Shown: positions 14,801-29,800 of the stretch, piece by piece
Layout of the letters: every line of letters begins with the position of its first letter
Position numbering within the stretch: the stretch's first letter is position 1
Source of the DNA: Balanoglossus misakiensis
Lineage: Eukaryota > Hemichordata
Assembly (NCBI GenBank): GCA_040954595.2
Contig: CM082585.2
Location: 7,068,001-7,132,000 of the forward strand
Reading direction: 5' to 3'
DNA: 64,000 nucleotides
Translations under genes and position numbers: made by a program
The notes under the pieces: model-generated
What the model was told of the DNA's origin: nothing
The model's database searches: none
What the model saw: the letters and a program-made list of their open reading frames with translations, nothing else

Positions 14801-17800
14801 CACAACATGTACAAGCATCCAGTTAATCCGACATCTTTTGCTTGTCACGCCCACCGGATACAGTTAAATTCTAGGTCAAGGTTAAAGTGTTTTTCAGACC
14901 ATAAATCATTAAAACACAAGCTTGTGATTGAGATTTCTAATTTCCAGAAACTTCCAGCCAATTTAGAGTTTCATGTATCTAGTCATAAGAATACTTCAAG
15001 ATCTTACAAATACGTTTCCATTAGAGGTTCAACATTGATTTGCAAAATATCACTGAGAAATAATTATAAAATCGTATTCCTACTTTGTAAAAGTCAGTCA
15101 GTAGAATAATCTGTCTCTACATTGTTTTATAAGAGACTTTAAGGAGTGAAATTTCTATCTTCAACTGATTGAAGTCTAGTGGACAGGAAGAGGTAGTTTC
15201 ACCATCTAATATTTTAACTGTTCTGGAAAACCTTTTCCCCCACTGCATCAGGAAATTTCTGGCTTCCTGCCAACGCTTTATTGACATCCTTCTCGAAATT
15301 GAATGGTAATTTCAATGTGAAAAGGGATCTTGTTAAACACTCCAGACATACGTGTCATAGATTGGAGGCTTTGTGGGGGACGGATTCAAATACTCCTTTT
15401 GCCATGGAAACCTAATGGTGTGACTGTTCCCCACAAGGGATACAGCATCAGCTGTACTTTGTTTGTCAAATGAATGTCTATGCTGTCCACATACACACAG
15501 AATGGCTTTTAGGTATCATGAAATGACAGTTACCAGAAATGTCAGTGGAAGTAATTCTGCTGAAATGTTACCATTCACTCACTTTCAGTCTTCAACCAAA
15601 AGGTTTCAGTTTTAGCTTTCATTAAAGTCCAGGAAATTGATATCACTCATGGAAAGTCATTGAACGTCCTCAAAAAATAACATTTAGACATGGAAAGTCT
15701 TGGCTAATCAAGCTGTTGTCAATAATTGTGTGATGAACGTTTGATACTCCTGCATAATTACTCCGGGAAAATAGTACTTATGACCTCCAAATGTCTTTGA
15801 AAATCACTCAAAGACACCGGAAAGGAAAGTTATTACATACTTTTTAATGGTCTGTTGGGAATGTTATACCTTACTTTGCACAAATTTGCTTAAAAATTCA
15901 TTCTCACCGGTTTCCTATCCAAACAGGTAGACAACTTGAGCAAAGAAGAAAAGGCCGCCATATGTATCCAGTGTCATTTCAGAGGCTACATGGGCAGGAA
16001 AAAATATCTGGAACTTCTTTATGAACAGTTCAATCAAGTAAGTAACATCCTACTAGTAAATGAACATTGCTACTAACTTCATGAATTATTCTTGTGTTCT
16101 TCATATCCTTGTTTTAGTCAGTCAGTGTTGGATTTGTGTGAGATTAAAATTTTCATGATGACCCTGACAATATTATACTATAATTTTGTAAAAGGGTAAT
16201 GGAAATTGCACTTGAGCAAAGTGTGTGTAAAATGAGACCAAGTGCTCTGTCATAGTTTAACAAAGGCATTTATGTCAGCATCTGGTTGAGATCCTCAGTT
16301 AAAATTAATAGCAGTGGCTGCACTTTGATGCTAATATTATAACAAATTCTTGAAAAATCAATGATTTCTCTTGAATGCGCAAAGTAATCCAGGAATGTTG
16401 GCAGGGGTGTTCGTACTTTCGTCAAAGCCATCTACTCTGATGTAAGTGACATGGTTTGGTTGTTTAGTGCTACATGTAACCCACAGGAAGTGAGGCTCTC
16501 TCCTACAGAGCAGTAGAATTATTTCAATTCCTCTTTCAATTTACAACTGTCACTTACATAAATTTGTTTTCACGTCTTAAGTATGTTGTTGCTGTCAATT
16601 GGCACATTGCCAGAGTCATCAGTGCTGTGAGTTTGTTTCTAGGTTAATGTTATCGAAATGCATAGATTAAAATTAATTTGATTATAGAAGTAAATATATA
16701 CCCTGTTTATACATGTAGATGTGCATTCATAGCTTACATGTACTGGTATATACAAATCATCTTTATTTCTGATTCATGAGCTGTATTCATTTTGAAAATT
16801 AATTTAATTCTAAAAATATATGACTTGCTGGTTATGGCGTAGTTGTGTGTTTGCAGCTTATAGATTCTTCTTTATTCGTAATTCATGAGCAGTGTCAACA
16901 TGCAAAATGATCAAGCGGTATTCTGTCTGTATTTAGAATCTTAAGATATTGCATGTGTCCATGGGTTCTGCTGAGGGCTGTCGAATAAAATATGAGTAAT
17001 CTTTAGAGTATTCACATGTTTTCATGGCAACTCCTGCCTTGCGGGGCGATGTAAGATTTAAGACGCAAGGTCAAGAGTGAGATGCACAATGAATTAGATG
17101 CGTGTGCAGTGCTTTGAACTTCTGTAGGAAATGTCACTTTTGCGAGAAATTCTAGATGATCTACTGTATGTCTAGATGACCCTTCTTGGTGTAAATGGAG
17201 GTTGCCAGGGCAATAGGATGATGAATGGCTTGTTTTGTTGAGATTCGTTTCAATGCTGTTTGAGTAGACGGCTCGGATGACGAATCGGTTGATGCATGCA
17301 AGGCGCATGATTTGTGGTAATCTGTCTTATCCATATCATCCCCTGAAAAATATTCTTCTGCGAAGATTTATAATCAGGAAGCATGGCTATTGATGCTGAT
17401 GTCTCTGTCAGAGTATATCTTTAGGTTTTGGCAAATATTACTAACAATACAAGTGAATTTATTGTGTTCCTGTGTCCCATTGAATGATGACAGTGACATT
17501 TGGCAGGACGCTGATGGTGTCTCTTTCTTTTCAAAAATTTCACTGCCTTTTTTTTAAACATAGCTTGCGATGCCATGGTAAGAGCAATCATGCTCTCTTT
17601 TCCCACAGGAGAAGAGTGGAGATATTCAGAAGGGGGTTGAAATAATAACCTATAAACAAAGACTGTCACTTCAATATTTGACAGGTGTAGCATGGCTTTC
17701 AAAGTTGTCTGAATCTCGTAATCCAAGCCTAGATGAACGGTGCATGTGAAATGTGTCTGCGTAATGGTTCTGACCCTTTCGTAAACCGAGACATTCAGAT

Positions 17801-20800
17801 TACTTGAATATGAATGATGGTTGCAAAATCCTCGAGTGTGCGAGCAATTTGAATGTAAAATACTCTGCCCTCGCTGACACGATGACTGATAACTATGCAG
17901 ATTTTCAACTGGAGCGATTCAGTGCAAACTCGCGTCAGATTCATATTCTGAGTAAACTGGAAGGTACGTTGTAGTGGATCGAAATATTCAGTTGAACTGA
18001 ATTCATGGTGCCTTTGTGATGTTGGTGATTGTGACCATGAACTTGCCAGCAGTCAATCAAACGTAAAGATGTTGAACGCAGAACATGTCATACAGGTGTC
18101 ATTTATTCATCAGATGACCTTTTCACCCAGTATGTATTTGTACAGAGATCTGCTTAAAAAAAACTGAGGTAGAAACAAAGCTTGGCTGTGAAAAAGAGTA
18201 ATTCCAGTACATTCATTTTGTAATCATTTGTAACCTGATGAATCAACTGAAGTGAGATTTATGAAAGTAGGTCCACACACGCTCCAAGAAAGTCCTGCAA
18301 TTTTAATCCACTTTGGAGAAATGCTTGAAGGTGTGGGTGAAATGGGGAAAAATTTCCAATGCAATTTACTGCATAATGACCACTTGAGAATGTCATTTTC
18401 ACAATTTGACCTTTGAAGACTCTTGTATAATGATTGGGAAAATCCTTGGAAAGAGCTTGAATTTGCTGTCATTTTCATTGAGTTCAGATGTATGCTCCAA
18501 TACATTGTGCATGGAGGCCTCATCTGTACATGGCTGCATTCTATGAATAAACCAATACTACATTCCCGCAATTGAAGAAGTTCAGAGCATTTCATGAAAC
18601 CACTTGTCTGAGCTGAGGGTTAAGTATTCCTTGATGGGGTTTATTTTGTATTTGGAAGGCTTTAGAAAAATAAAGTCTTGATTTGTTTAAAAAGTCTGAT
18701 TTTGTTGGTTTTCTCAAATCCAATGATCTGAAAACCCCTTCCATTGAATAATACATTACTGAGAACAAGCTATAAATAACATCAATTTTGTTTAGTCCTG
18801 TGTCAGCGAAGTGGATTTTTGTAGAAGAAAATTGACAATTAAGGACATTTTTTCCGGAGGTTTATTGATTTTCCGAGGTCCTGCCTTTCATTCCTTCTCT
18901 GTCAGGTCGTGTGACTTTCGTGCCAGTAATGCGATTAACGTCTTTGCGTTTTCCGGGAGTTGAGTGAAGGATTGTGTGGAAGTCTGCACCGGGCAAACAA
19001 ATGTCAATTAGATTAGAACGGCATCAATGAGGTAATTTCATTGGGCGAATCAGATAAAACTGACATTTTGCGCGGTAAGGGGACCTTAACGGTCAGTGTC
19101 AGGTCATTGCCTTGTTTTCAGGGATGTCAATCATCCGGGTTGAGTGCGCTCATCTGACAGGGCTGTGAACGGCTGTGACGCAGCCAAGATCTAAAGTGTA
19201 CATTATCGGCACCAGAATGAGATTTATCAGCGAGCGCGAAGCGTCTTTGCCTTTGTTCGAATGATTTGATTGAGGACTGTGATGAGAGCACTGTGGTTAC
19301 ATTTAATGGCAACTAAACTAAGAGTTACCATGCAGGTTTGTTGCTATGGGGATGACGACGCATCAATCTTCATGACCATATTTGGTAAAGTCTAGAATTG
19401 GCCTTGCTTTCAGTTTCTCGAGGACACCCTTCTTATGAATTGTAATATTTCTTGATTTCATAAAAGTCTCACGTTTGGACTTTATTCTTCAGAGAAATAA
19501 TGTGATAAATTGTCTATTAATAATCTGAATAACACCAAAACGATCGAGTCATCTGAAGCTGTTGAAAATAGTCATTGGATACAAAATGAGCCAATCAAAT
19601 CATTTGTACTGTAAATGTCAAATTTTTAAAGATGCAAAATGGCCACCAGTCTCCATACTGCAGAATGACTTGACACACAAGCTTTACAAAGAAGTAAAAG
19701 ATTTAAAGCATTTTTCTGCAACTAGCTTTTACTCAGCCAGAAAACTGAACATTATGAATACACGCAAATAATCTTGCCAAGAAAAATGTTATTCATAGTG
19801 TATGGAGATGAGCCAGCCAGGAATTAATCCAGACTCCATGGAGCCATTTCACTGTTTTTTTACATCTGTTTCAGTGATCTTATTCCATTTATTATAGATG
19901 TGTAGATTTGTCGTTGTCGGAAGATTGGAGTTTGTTGGCCCGGAAAGATGTAGCACTGATTTGGAAATCACCCCATAGTCTTTCATATTTTGATTCTGTT
20001 TGATGCATTAAAGTTGTGACATATTGTTAAAGTAGAATTGTTGACACACAGTCTGATATTGTGTAAATATAAAAGAACACACCGTGGACCCAGTGTGTGA
20101 CAAGCGCCCCCTTTTGGTAGGTTGTGAAAATCTTTTTTATCGAACTCGGTACGTATACGTGCTGTGGGCCCAATATGGGTATAGCCAGCCAGATCATTGA
20201 TGGCCTTGCTCTGTACAAAATGCTTTTTTCTCTCAGTGTTCGAGCACAAAGATATCGCTTGGTGGAATATTTTCAAAAGGCTAATCAGGGATTTTAATTG
20301 CCACATATTTGTAAATGTAGTTATCTTTCAATGTCATATGGGTAGTTCAGTACAAAGCTATGGTAAACTGGGATATCAATAGTGGGAACTGGGGGTGAAA
20401 GCGTAATGTGCATGAGTGCTGTGGCTTTCTTCTTGAATATTTGTCAACTTTAATAGCAATCTGTCTATGTCTAATAGATTAATGGTATTCGTCTGAAAAT
20501 TTAGGTTGTCGTTGAATAGTTCATAACGTGATGTTAAACATCGCATTTGGATGAGGAAGCTTTTATTGAATAAAACTGCTAGGTATTACAAATTTGCCTA
20601 AGGCTATCTTTTAATTTAACTGTGATTGCATGAAAAGAAATGAAATTCCGAAACAAAAAATCGGGCCGTGTCAGAAATTAAGCTGAAAGTCTTTGTCGTG
20701 ATATTAAATCAATATTCGTAAATAGCATTTTAATTGTAGCAAACCTTTATAATCAGTTAGTAATTACACAAAGACAATTTAAAATAGCCAAATGTTATAC

Positions 20801-23800
20801 AGAACTAAAAAGCTGTGCACAATTTATTTTATAGACAAATGGATTTGAGGAATTTTAATCATTTTATCAAATTTAAAGTGATTGGAATATTTATCTGTGA
20901 ATTTGGGTCGTCTGTGCGTTTGAGATTGCGTCTCTCATGTTGCAAGTGCCAATCAAAGAGTGTTTTCAAATACAAGGATCACGTTACGTGAAGATATTGG
21001 TTCAATGCACAGAGTATGAGTCACAAAAATCCATCAATGGCTGTCTGGCAATCTGCCAAGAGAAACTGGGCTAGCCAGGAGATAACTCAACAGGCTGCCA
21101 CGTTGGAAACTCTCCCCTTCTTAGGGAGTCTCAAGTAAGTCGCCGCGTCTCAAGGAGGCTTCCATAGGCGGTTTTCGTCGCGAAGGATGATTTCTAGTGA
21201 TGTGGGGCAATATTGAACTGTTTTCAGCATTGATGAGTCGTAATCTCGTGGCTAGGGTGATAGACAGGTAAAAAAGTCACCTTGATAATCTATTTGAATT
21301 TGTTTGTCTACATCTTTGATTGAAAAAATTTGTGGCCAACGTAATATGTGTATATAGTTCTATGAGAGGCCCTCTAGTATATTGGCAACTGATAGTGACT
21401 GATTCAGATATTTTTTGTTATTTATACATATATATATTTAGATTATCAGATATTAATTTTTTTTCTTTATTCCATTTATTTTTGAGCGTGAAGGAAATTG
21501 TCTGTTTATCGAACTATGTCGTGGTTCGTGTTCAGACAGTTTTACCTCAATGGAATGCAAGACAGTGGCTGTGTGTATGCAATACTGATAACAAGACTTC
21601 ATTTTATGTCACCATATTTGATGACATTTCGTCGTTTGTGGCATGGTAATTCGACCAGGAAGGTGCAAGTTGCTCTTCTATCCGCGGTCTGATTGTATGC
21701 GCAATCGTCCAGAATTCAAAGAAACCATTTACCTTGATTTTTTAGCTATAATCCATAACTTTAACGCAATTTTGCAATGTGAAGAAAGCTTTCGCTCAGC
21801 ATTCCCTTGGGATAAACGGATACATTCTGTACAAATATTTCAGAGATCTCTTTTTTCTATAGTGAATGCAAACCTAGGATAATGTTTGTATTTTGTCTGG
21901 CCAATTTAATAAAAAAAATATTCAGTATTAAACTCAAGAAAACTTACTGGGCAAAGTTTGCCTGTTATTATATGTGAAATTTTCTTTCGAGGTGTGGTCT
22001 CTCTGTAGAAACTATAATTTCATTTTTAATCCATAATATTTTAGCACCATATGTATTCTGATAAACTAGTCAAATAGCATAAATATATTTTATTAATCGT
22101 ATTCCTAAATGAAGTTACTGGAAAGTATGTTGTAAAAATTGAAGTGTGAAAATGCAAATATTACTCACCATTATGCAAGGACAATGCTAATGTTCTCATG
22201 GTAACAGACAAGGACAGCGCAAGTCTGCAGTGACCCATTTCTGTACATGGCATAGTTCACATGAAAGAAGAATTCTCATATTGCGCAAATAAATTCACAA
22301 CATCACAAAGGCATGAATCATTTATAATTGATGAAGACAATTTGGACAGTGAAAAATTACAAGAGTGACAATTCTCCATGTACTGTCTCAGATAAAGCGT
22401 TCATCTAACAAACCCAAGAAGACATAAAAAGAATTTTCTATTTAGGGGTTTTATTTCTGCAGTCATTTATTCCAGCTTTACATTCAAAGATAAAGATTTG
22501 TTGATCAAATATCAGAAGTGAATTGTTTTGTGATTTCTGATAAATTAATTGATTGTTTATTATTTTCTAATTTGTGGTAAATTGAAATTTAATGTTCTTG
22601 TGTTGACATCTGAACGTTTGTAATTAAAAGGATGTGCTTCCAAAGTCTGTTTGCCTATTCAAAACTGAACCACTGACTGCAAGAATTTCGGTTGAAATAA
22701 TAGCTATATTGGAATTTTTATTATCAGAGCATACATGACAGAAGCAGACAGTATTACATGCCATACAGATTGTATTCCCAGTTTTATTCATGATATCATT
22801 GAAATTTATAGATGCAAAAATAAGAATATTAAGTTATCAGAATCTTCAGTTGTCGCAGCTTAAAATGAAAGGCAAGAGAATCATTGTTGAATTTGATTCT
22901 AAGATGGTTCGGCCTCTCTTGAATAATACTGAGTTGTCTGTCGCGAGTTCGTCGAGATGTCATAGTGTAGTTGACATTCTGCGTGTGAGGTCATGTGGTC
23001 AGGTCAGCTTATCAGCCGTTCCCATTTCCTTTGAAGAATTTGCATAAACTTAACATCAAAATTTATATCCTTTCGTCACGTAGGCACGAGTAGTCTAGAA
23101 CTAACCATTAGTGTCTTGTATATAAATATATATTCAGATTTTCTTTTCTGGGGATTCCTGTACAAGACATGATGTGTCACGAAACAATATTGCCAAGATT
23201 ATTTCCAAAAATGTCCTTGTAAATTTTAAAGATATTTTTATATAGTGAACATGTCTGTTTCATATTCTTGTACATTTCAAAAAAGATTCATACAGAATTG
23301 ATTCTTGGTATTAAAGACAATATTTTAATCATCATATTACTGTCATCATCATTACCAATTTCTTTCTAGACTTAGTAATACTATCAGCCATTTTTGCGCT
23401 TTGCTTAAAAGTGGTTGTCATGGTAACGTGGCATTTACCAGAACAGTACAGCTAGCCACGGTGATTAGTGGTAAATGTCTGGCAGCACTTCTAAATCTTT
23501 AGAAAGGAACGACAAAAACAGATCAGATGCAGAATATTTCATGGCGTGTCTGGGCAAGAAAATTAGCAGTATTAAAAGTACATTAAAATCATCGTGACTC
23601 AGACATCCCGACCTGAGGTCGTGTGTGAATCATGAAGCAACAGACAGTTTACAAACAGAGTTACAATAGCTGTACATCCTTCCTGAAAAGTAAACATTAC
23701 ACCTTAATCATCGTGATTCAGTGGATGCTTAGAAAAATTAAAATATATTGATTTTATTCATAAAGCGACCCAAAAATATCCTATAAAGGTTGTTTTCGCA

Positions 23801-26800
23801 TTCTATCTACACATTAGCTGTGTTTAGAATTCTGGAAATAGAAATTGGGTGACGTATGAGAAAACTGGTAATTCAAATATTCTTTTTGAGTGTGTTTCAC
23901 TCTACTTTTGTGAAGCTATGTGGGAAACCTGTTCACATCTAAAGAGACTTCCTGGCCGGCTGCCAGAATTGCGTGGTTATAAGTTGTAAGCTTAGGTTAT
24001 CAGTCAGAGACAGGCTGAACACTGACAAGATCGTAATTTCAATCATGGATGTCTGCGTATGTAGGTTACTTATCATCTTACATCTTTTTAAAATTATTTA
24101 CGGACTTTGCTATGTTTATTGAGAGATACTTCATTACTTGTGAATGTTTGTTCAAATTTTCCAAGATTTGAAACTTGGTTTTCTCAATAATTTCTTAAAT
24201 AGTCAAGATAGTGTAGGATTTTTAAATTGTTCAAAAGTCTTTCTTGTACATGTATGCCTTGCAATACCCTGTTCTAGCCCTCTAGGTACATATACATATA
24301 CTGTAGCTGTAAATCAGCTAAGGTTCCGTCATCATATTTCATGAAATATGACATTAAGTTGGGGCGCCACCTAGTGGCAGTACAGCTGTAATCTCCCTTC
24401 AGAAAGACCCTTTCTCAATTCTGTGGGTATGCAAGGATCAAGTATTAACAATGCCAAATGGGTTGTTACAATCAAGGCATTTATGCTAGGTAGCAAGGAG
24501 AATAACTTATTTGCTTAACTGTTATTCTGATCCCCTGTTGTGCACACCAGCATATCAAATGAAAGCTAATCTAATGGCTTGTCATCACCGTCTGTTGTCA
24601 GTTTGAAGGTGGCAAAAAAATGAAAACTGATCGTAGGCTTAATGTTTCTGTAAATAAATAATCTATTAATATTTTGTAACTGTATACTTTAACATGTGAA
24701 TCTGCTATGACTTTTGAAAGAGAGCGTGGCATGAAATTTCCTCATGATAGACAGAAATGAAGATTTGCAATTACATAATGCTCTTCTAGTACTGGGGTAT
24801 GAAATCCTGTCTTCAATATTTGCCAGATTTGTGTGTGTGTTTGCGCATGCAGCCACGCATGCATGCTTGCACATGCAAGCTTGTCTCTGAGTATGGCAGT
24901 CACACTCCGACGACAACCAACATTCACTTTTCATCCCACATTTACACTATTGGCTGTTATATATTTTCCATCTGTACTCCCGATTAATCGAGGAATGTTG
25001 AAAACTGCGTTGAAACCATGAAACTTAGCGGCGTTGTAATTCATAATAGAGGGATTATATCAGGTTCTGCTTAACCTTTGCATTGCGAGCATTTTTCTAC
25101 CGTGATGTTGAAGTTTTTCACATTTTCTACATTTTTGTATGACTATACTGTCTAAGTGTCAGTATCAGAAGATTAACATTTTAACCATATCACCCTTGAA
25201 AGTTTGGTAAATCTTGAAAAGTGTGGCGAAAATTAATTGAGCCGAATGTAGTCATCTATCTACTGTCTTGGAAACAAAGTAATTTCTTATTTATTAAAAA
25301 AATATTCTTTTCCCAAATAATTCTACTTAGCAATACTTTTTTAATCCAGAATGCATCCTAAAGATATGCTTGATAGGTCCTCTCGGGAAAAACATGAAAG
25401 TCCTTGAATTTTGGGTGAACCCAAGTTAAAATAAATGATAACAACTGATTCTGTGGAGATAATGATGTGGTGTTTTTTTTTCTCGATCAGGAGGAAGAAA
25501 TGCGTATGCAAAGGACCTTGAAACAGGTGGAAGAAGGGGAATTATTGGTGGAAAAGTAAGTATTTTATTAGTTTTTTTCAAAGATAATCACAGGTCTGTG
25601 AAATTGAGGATGTGATGAAAGAAAAATTTGAGCAATTAATCGGTGCCTGCGACACCCGTGTTTTGAATGGTTTCTGCCAATCCTGAAAGTATACTGTGTG
25701 TCCTGCCACCCCTCTGTGAAAATAGTTTGGCTGTGAAACTTGCAGTGGATGTCACAGATTTGAGAAGGCTAGGTAAGGTCACCCCTGTTGTTGGCATTGA
25801 GATGTAATTGCTGAGGTGGCGAGATTTTCAGCGATAATTAACCGACGGATTTAAATATTAACTTGTCATCTGGATGAGTAAACTGCGCCGTCTGTTGATG
25901 TGTTTCGTTGCAAGGACATGATATGTGCTACAAGTGACGTATACACACTGTAGGTAGGTGGTTGTCCATGTGTCATGTATGTGTGTCAGACATAAGTGAC
26001 CACTGCGATTGAACAGGGGATATATGCGATCGCTGCTCCCAGTGTAACTGTATCTGCTTACAGGACGCCGGAATAGGTATGTGGTGTCGGGGGTGAAGTG
26101 TTTTTAACTGGACAATCGAATATCGGTCACACTGCAGTGGAACTCCTGTGGACAATACGGCCTTGTGAACTTTGAACTCCACAGACTCTGATGTCATGTT
26201 CTAATTCTGTCCGAGGGAATTCTAGAAGTTAATGTGGGTTCAAACTGACATTTCAGAATCACGTGTGGAAAATGTGGTACTATGCGGTTGGACTAACTTC
26301 AAAATTGGAATGTTCTAGAGAAAAAAAGAAACTCTCCAACACAATACATGTTGTTTGCTTGTTTATTGTAACCACTAAGATTATATTGTATGTAAATATC
26401 ATGCAAATGATAAGTACATGTACTCTTCAACCTTGATCAATGGTGAAATGCATGATTTTCAAGTCAAGCTAGATATATTTAATCCCTGTGTAAGCAGAGT
26501 TTGCTGAGTGGATGAAAAATGGGTTTCCAGTACAGTGATACATACTGTATCACTGTAATAAGTTAACAATGAATTAGCAGGTACACAAAAGGTAGCATTG
26601 TTTCTAAGTTCTGTGGCATGAGTCACAAAGCACTGACAGGTCCTTTGCATTATAATGCTTGTGTTATATAATCATAAGCCTATGAACACATGAAATCTGA
26701 TGTGCCCAGACTCCAAGCTGATTATGAGAATTTAATTTATATATGTTTGATTAACACCTTAATATATGGGCGCCTAATATGTTTAATTGTCTGCAGTAAT

Positions 26801-29800
26801 GTGTTTGTTCATGTTTACAGGAAAGTAAATACATGATGCTAATAGGGCTTCAGTTGGCAAGGATCCACGTTGTCAAAGTTCTGTCGTGACAGGGGTATAA
26901 TGTGACGTAAAATATAGATAATTAAAACAGTATTGTATGGGATTTTTGAGGATTATAATCTGTTATGTTTGGATGGATTTGTATGCAAAGTCACTAGTTA
27001 CTGTAGTTTGGGTGTAATAATAAGATTCGTGATTCCAACAACACAGAAGCTTTAGTAGCTGCCTGATATTAATTGCCATGGTCATGTATGGCTTCTGGTG
27101 TTCAGAGCTTTGATGAAAAGCAATATTTTTGAACGTCAGTGGGTTGACAATTTTATGACGGCCGCTTTTGTGGTCGTAAAGCTGAGAAATCTGTGACTTA
27201 TTTACGTCGGTCGTAAATATGTCATGGTTCCATCATGAATATGCAGAGTACTGTAGGTCGTTTTGTCTCAGTGTTCAGACAATTTATGTGGGGGTAGTTC
27301 TGCAAGGCATTATGAAGATGAAACAAATATTCTTTGTAGCTACAGGTAGCAACACAAAAAAATAATTTAAAGGTTACGGTCATAAAACAAGCAAAAATAA
27401 ACTAACAACGCATCTAAATTCTTGGTGAAATGTAAATTATATACATGTACATGTATGTCTACAGAAGTGTAGAAAATCACGATTTTTTAACTGAAATCTG
27501 AGTTTTATTACCATTTTGAACTTTGCTTTTAGTAGTTTTAGTTTAAAATTGATTACACAAGATTTTAAGAGAAATAACTTTTTGACATTTGTTAATTTAG
27601 TGTTCAAGCTTGTCATAAATTTTAATAACAAATCTCTCCCCCTAATCTCAAGTGGTCCAGTACAGTAGCTTACATGTACATCAGAAAGTTGTGTATTTTT
27701 GGAACGCAATTTGGATAACTGAGGCATGTGTCAGCCATACTGGACATTTTCTCACCAGACTTGCGGTATTGAATTGCCGACAGTCGTAATGGTTTGGTAT
27801 TCAGAATTTCCAGCCAAGCAGAGGTCCAGCAAAGTATTAAAGGTGACATTGCAGCCTTGAGATGTTTAACTCGGCATGAATTTGGCATTGTGGGTTAATA
27901 GAGTGGAAAGATGGTCTGTGTTGTGTACACATTGACTGGTTCTTCACTGCAGTCAATGTCAAATCTAAGGCCGTATACGTATTACTCAGAGGGCTTTAAT
28001 TCAATCTGTCACACAGTTTGCAGAGGTACTAAGAGTTTCTTAATACTTAAAGCCTAATATACATGTATCAGTAATTTAAACATTGTCCAATCGATATGTT
28101 TGGAAAGATGGATACAACAACACTCCTAGAAGCTGAGATGTTTTGCACAAGATTGGTGTCAAGTGGCATGTTTGATTGTAATCGCGTCTTTGAATGTTCC
28201 TTGGGTCTAGAAGCAGGAGCCAAGTGGCCACACATTGCATCATAGTCAACCTTTGGCACGTGCATGTATAGGGGTTCAAATGTCTTATTGACTTCATCTC
28301 AGTGGCTGTGTGGTTTCCCTGGAAACCGCCACTGAGTTGAACAAATGCATCCTTTGTTGGGAACTTCAGTTAGTCCTTTCTTCAGCTCTTCCCCATCATT
28401 AAGAAGGGAAAAAAGGTGGCACAGGTTTACACAGTCATGCATTCATCTGTCATGCATTCATCAGGTTCAGGTCAGTGGTGTCGAAACGAATACTTCAGCA
28501 GGTTCAAAACACCCAGAATGTCACAGAATACTAAAAAACCAAACCTGTGAGTTCAAAATGTAATCCTGAGAAATATCCCTTCAAGTAAATTTATTGCCAA
28601 ATTTAAAAAACCTTCATGTGCAAAATATTGACTAATTTCTACCCTCCAAGTAGTCCATAATTCATTATTTTCTTTCAGCTAGACCAATTACACTGTTCCA
28701 AAACAAATTTTATTGGCAAATGTGAAGTGAATGTTGAATTTCACCTCATATGCCAGCAACTCTCTTGAGAATCAAGTCTGCTGCTAAGAAGCCTACGACA
28801 TGAAAAATCTGTCTAGACAACTTTATAATGTTACCCTAGTGCCCGGCAATTGACCGTGCAGAAAGCGCATTGTGTGCTCTGCTTGTAAAATGCCCGAGCG
28901 AGGTAATAAGTATAGAAGACAATCTGACTTGACTGAGCAGTAAAGTACGGTCAAGCTGAATTTCTCTTGTTTTCGTTTGACTTCAAAAGAATCTTTCTTG
29001 TTCCGAGCTTTCACTTTTTTCACGCAAAAAATCATTTGATAAAAAAAGATAAAGATAGTACATAATTAAGTTTCGGATTTTAATGCTGTCTGTAGTGTTG
29101 CTTAGTAACAGAACGGATGGTCTGTAGAGGTCTTGTGTCCATCAGGTGTTCCACCATCTTATTAATTATATCAATTCAGACGATCTGTAACTGTACCTTT
29201 TCTAATTGAATTGTGGACAACACCTGAACCAGTATGTCCAATGAGTACCCGCTCTGGTGTTTACATTGTACAGGTTGCTAACTCCCCTCCTTTCCTTTTT
29301 CCCTTGCAGTCACAAGCTAGAGGTTGAGTTTGATGATAATACTAGCATTAGGCGAAATAGATCTAGGTACTACATCACAAAAGTTATCACGTGAGTATTC
29401 AACTTTGCATTGCCTTCTTGGAAATTATTTTTTCATATCCGCATGTACAATGGCAAGAGAGGTTGAAATTTGCATGATATAGAGCATACAAAGCCCATCA
29501 TTAATTCTTCTTTGTGTTTTTTCATATTGTTTGCAGAATCCAAAGGGCTTGGCGGGCCTACCTGCTGAACAAAGCCAACAGAGAGAACCTGTTGTCATGT
29601 GAACAGGTTGAGGACGAAGAAGAAGAAGACGACGAAGACGAAGAAGACGAGAGCCCGGAAGAGTCGGAGGAAAGTTCGCAATCGGAGATGAGCGACACCG
29701 AGAGCACGGCACAAGAGTCAAACACTGTCTCGGCCAGCACCTCTTCTGATATGCTGAGCGTCAGGAGTCGAGAAGGTGAGGAATATTTGAAATGAAAGAA

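Noticed and set aside
21092-21132. Possible 41-nt exon before a GTAAGT in SCHIP1 intron 2
   Set aside because: Purine-rich poor acceptor, and its length would break the frame between exons 2 and 3.
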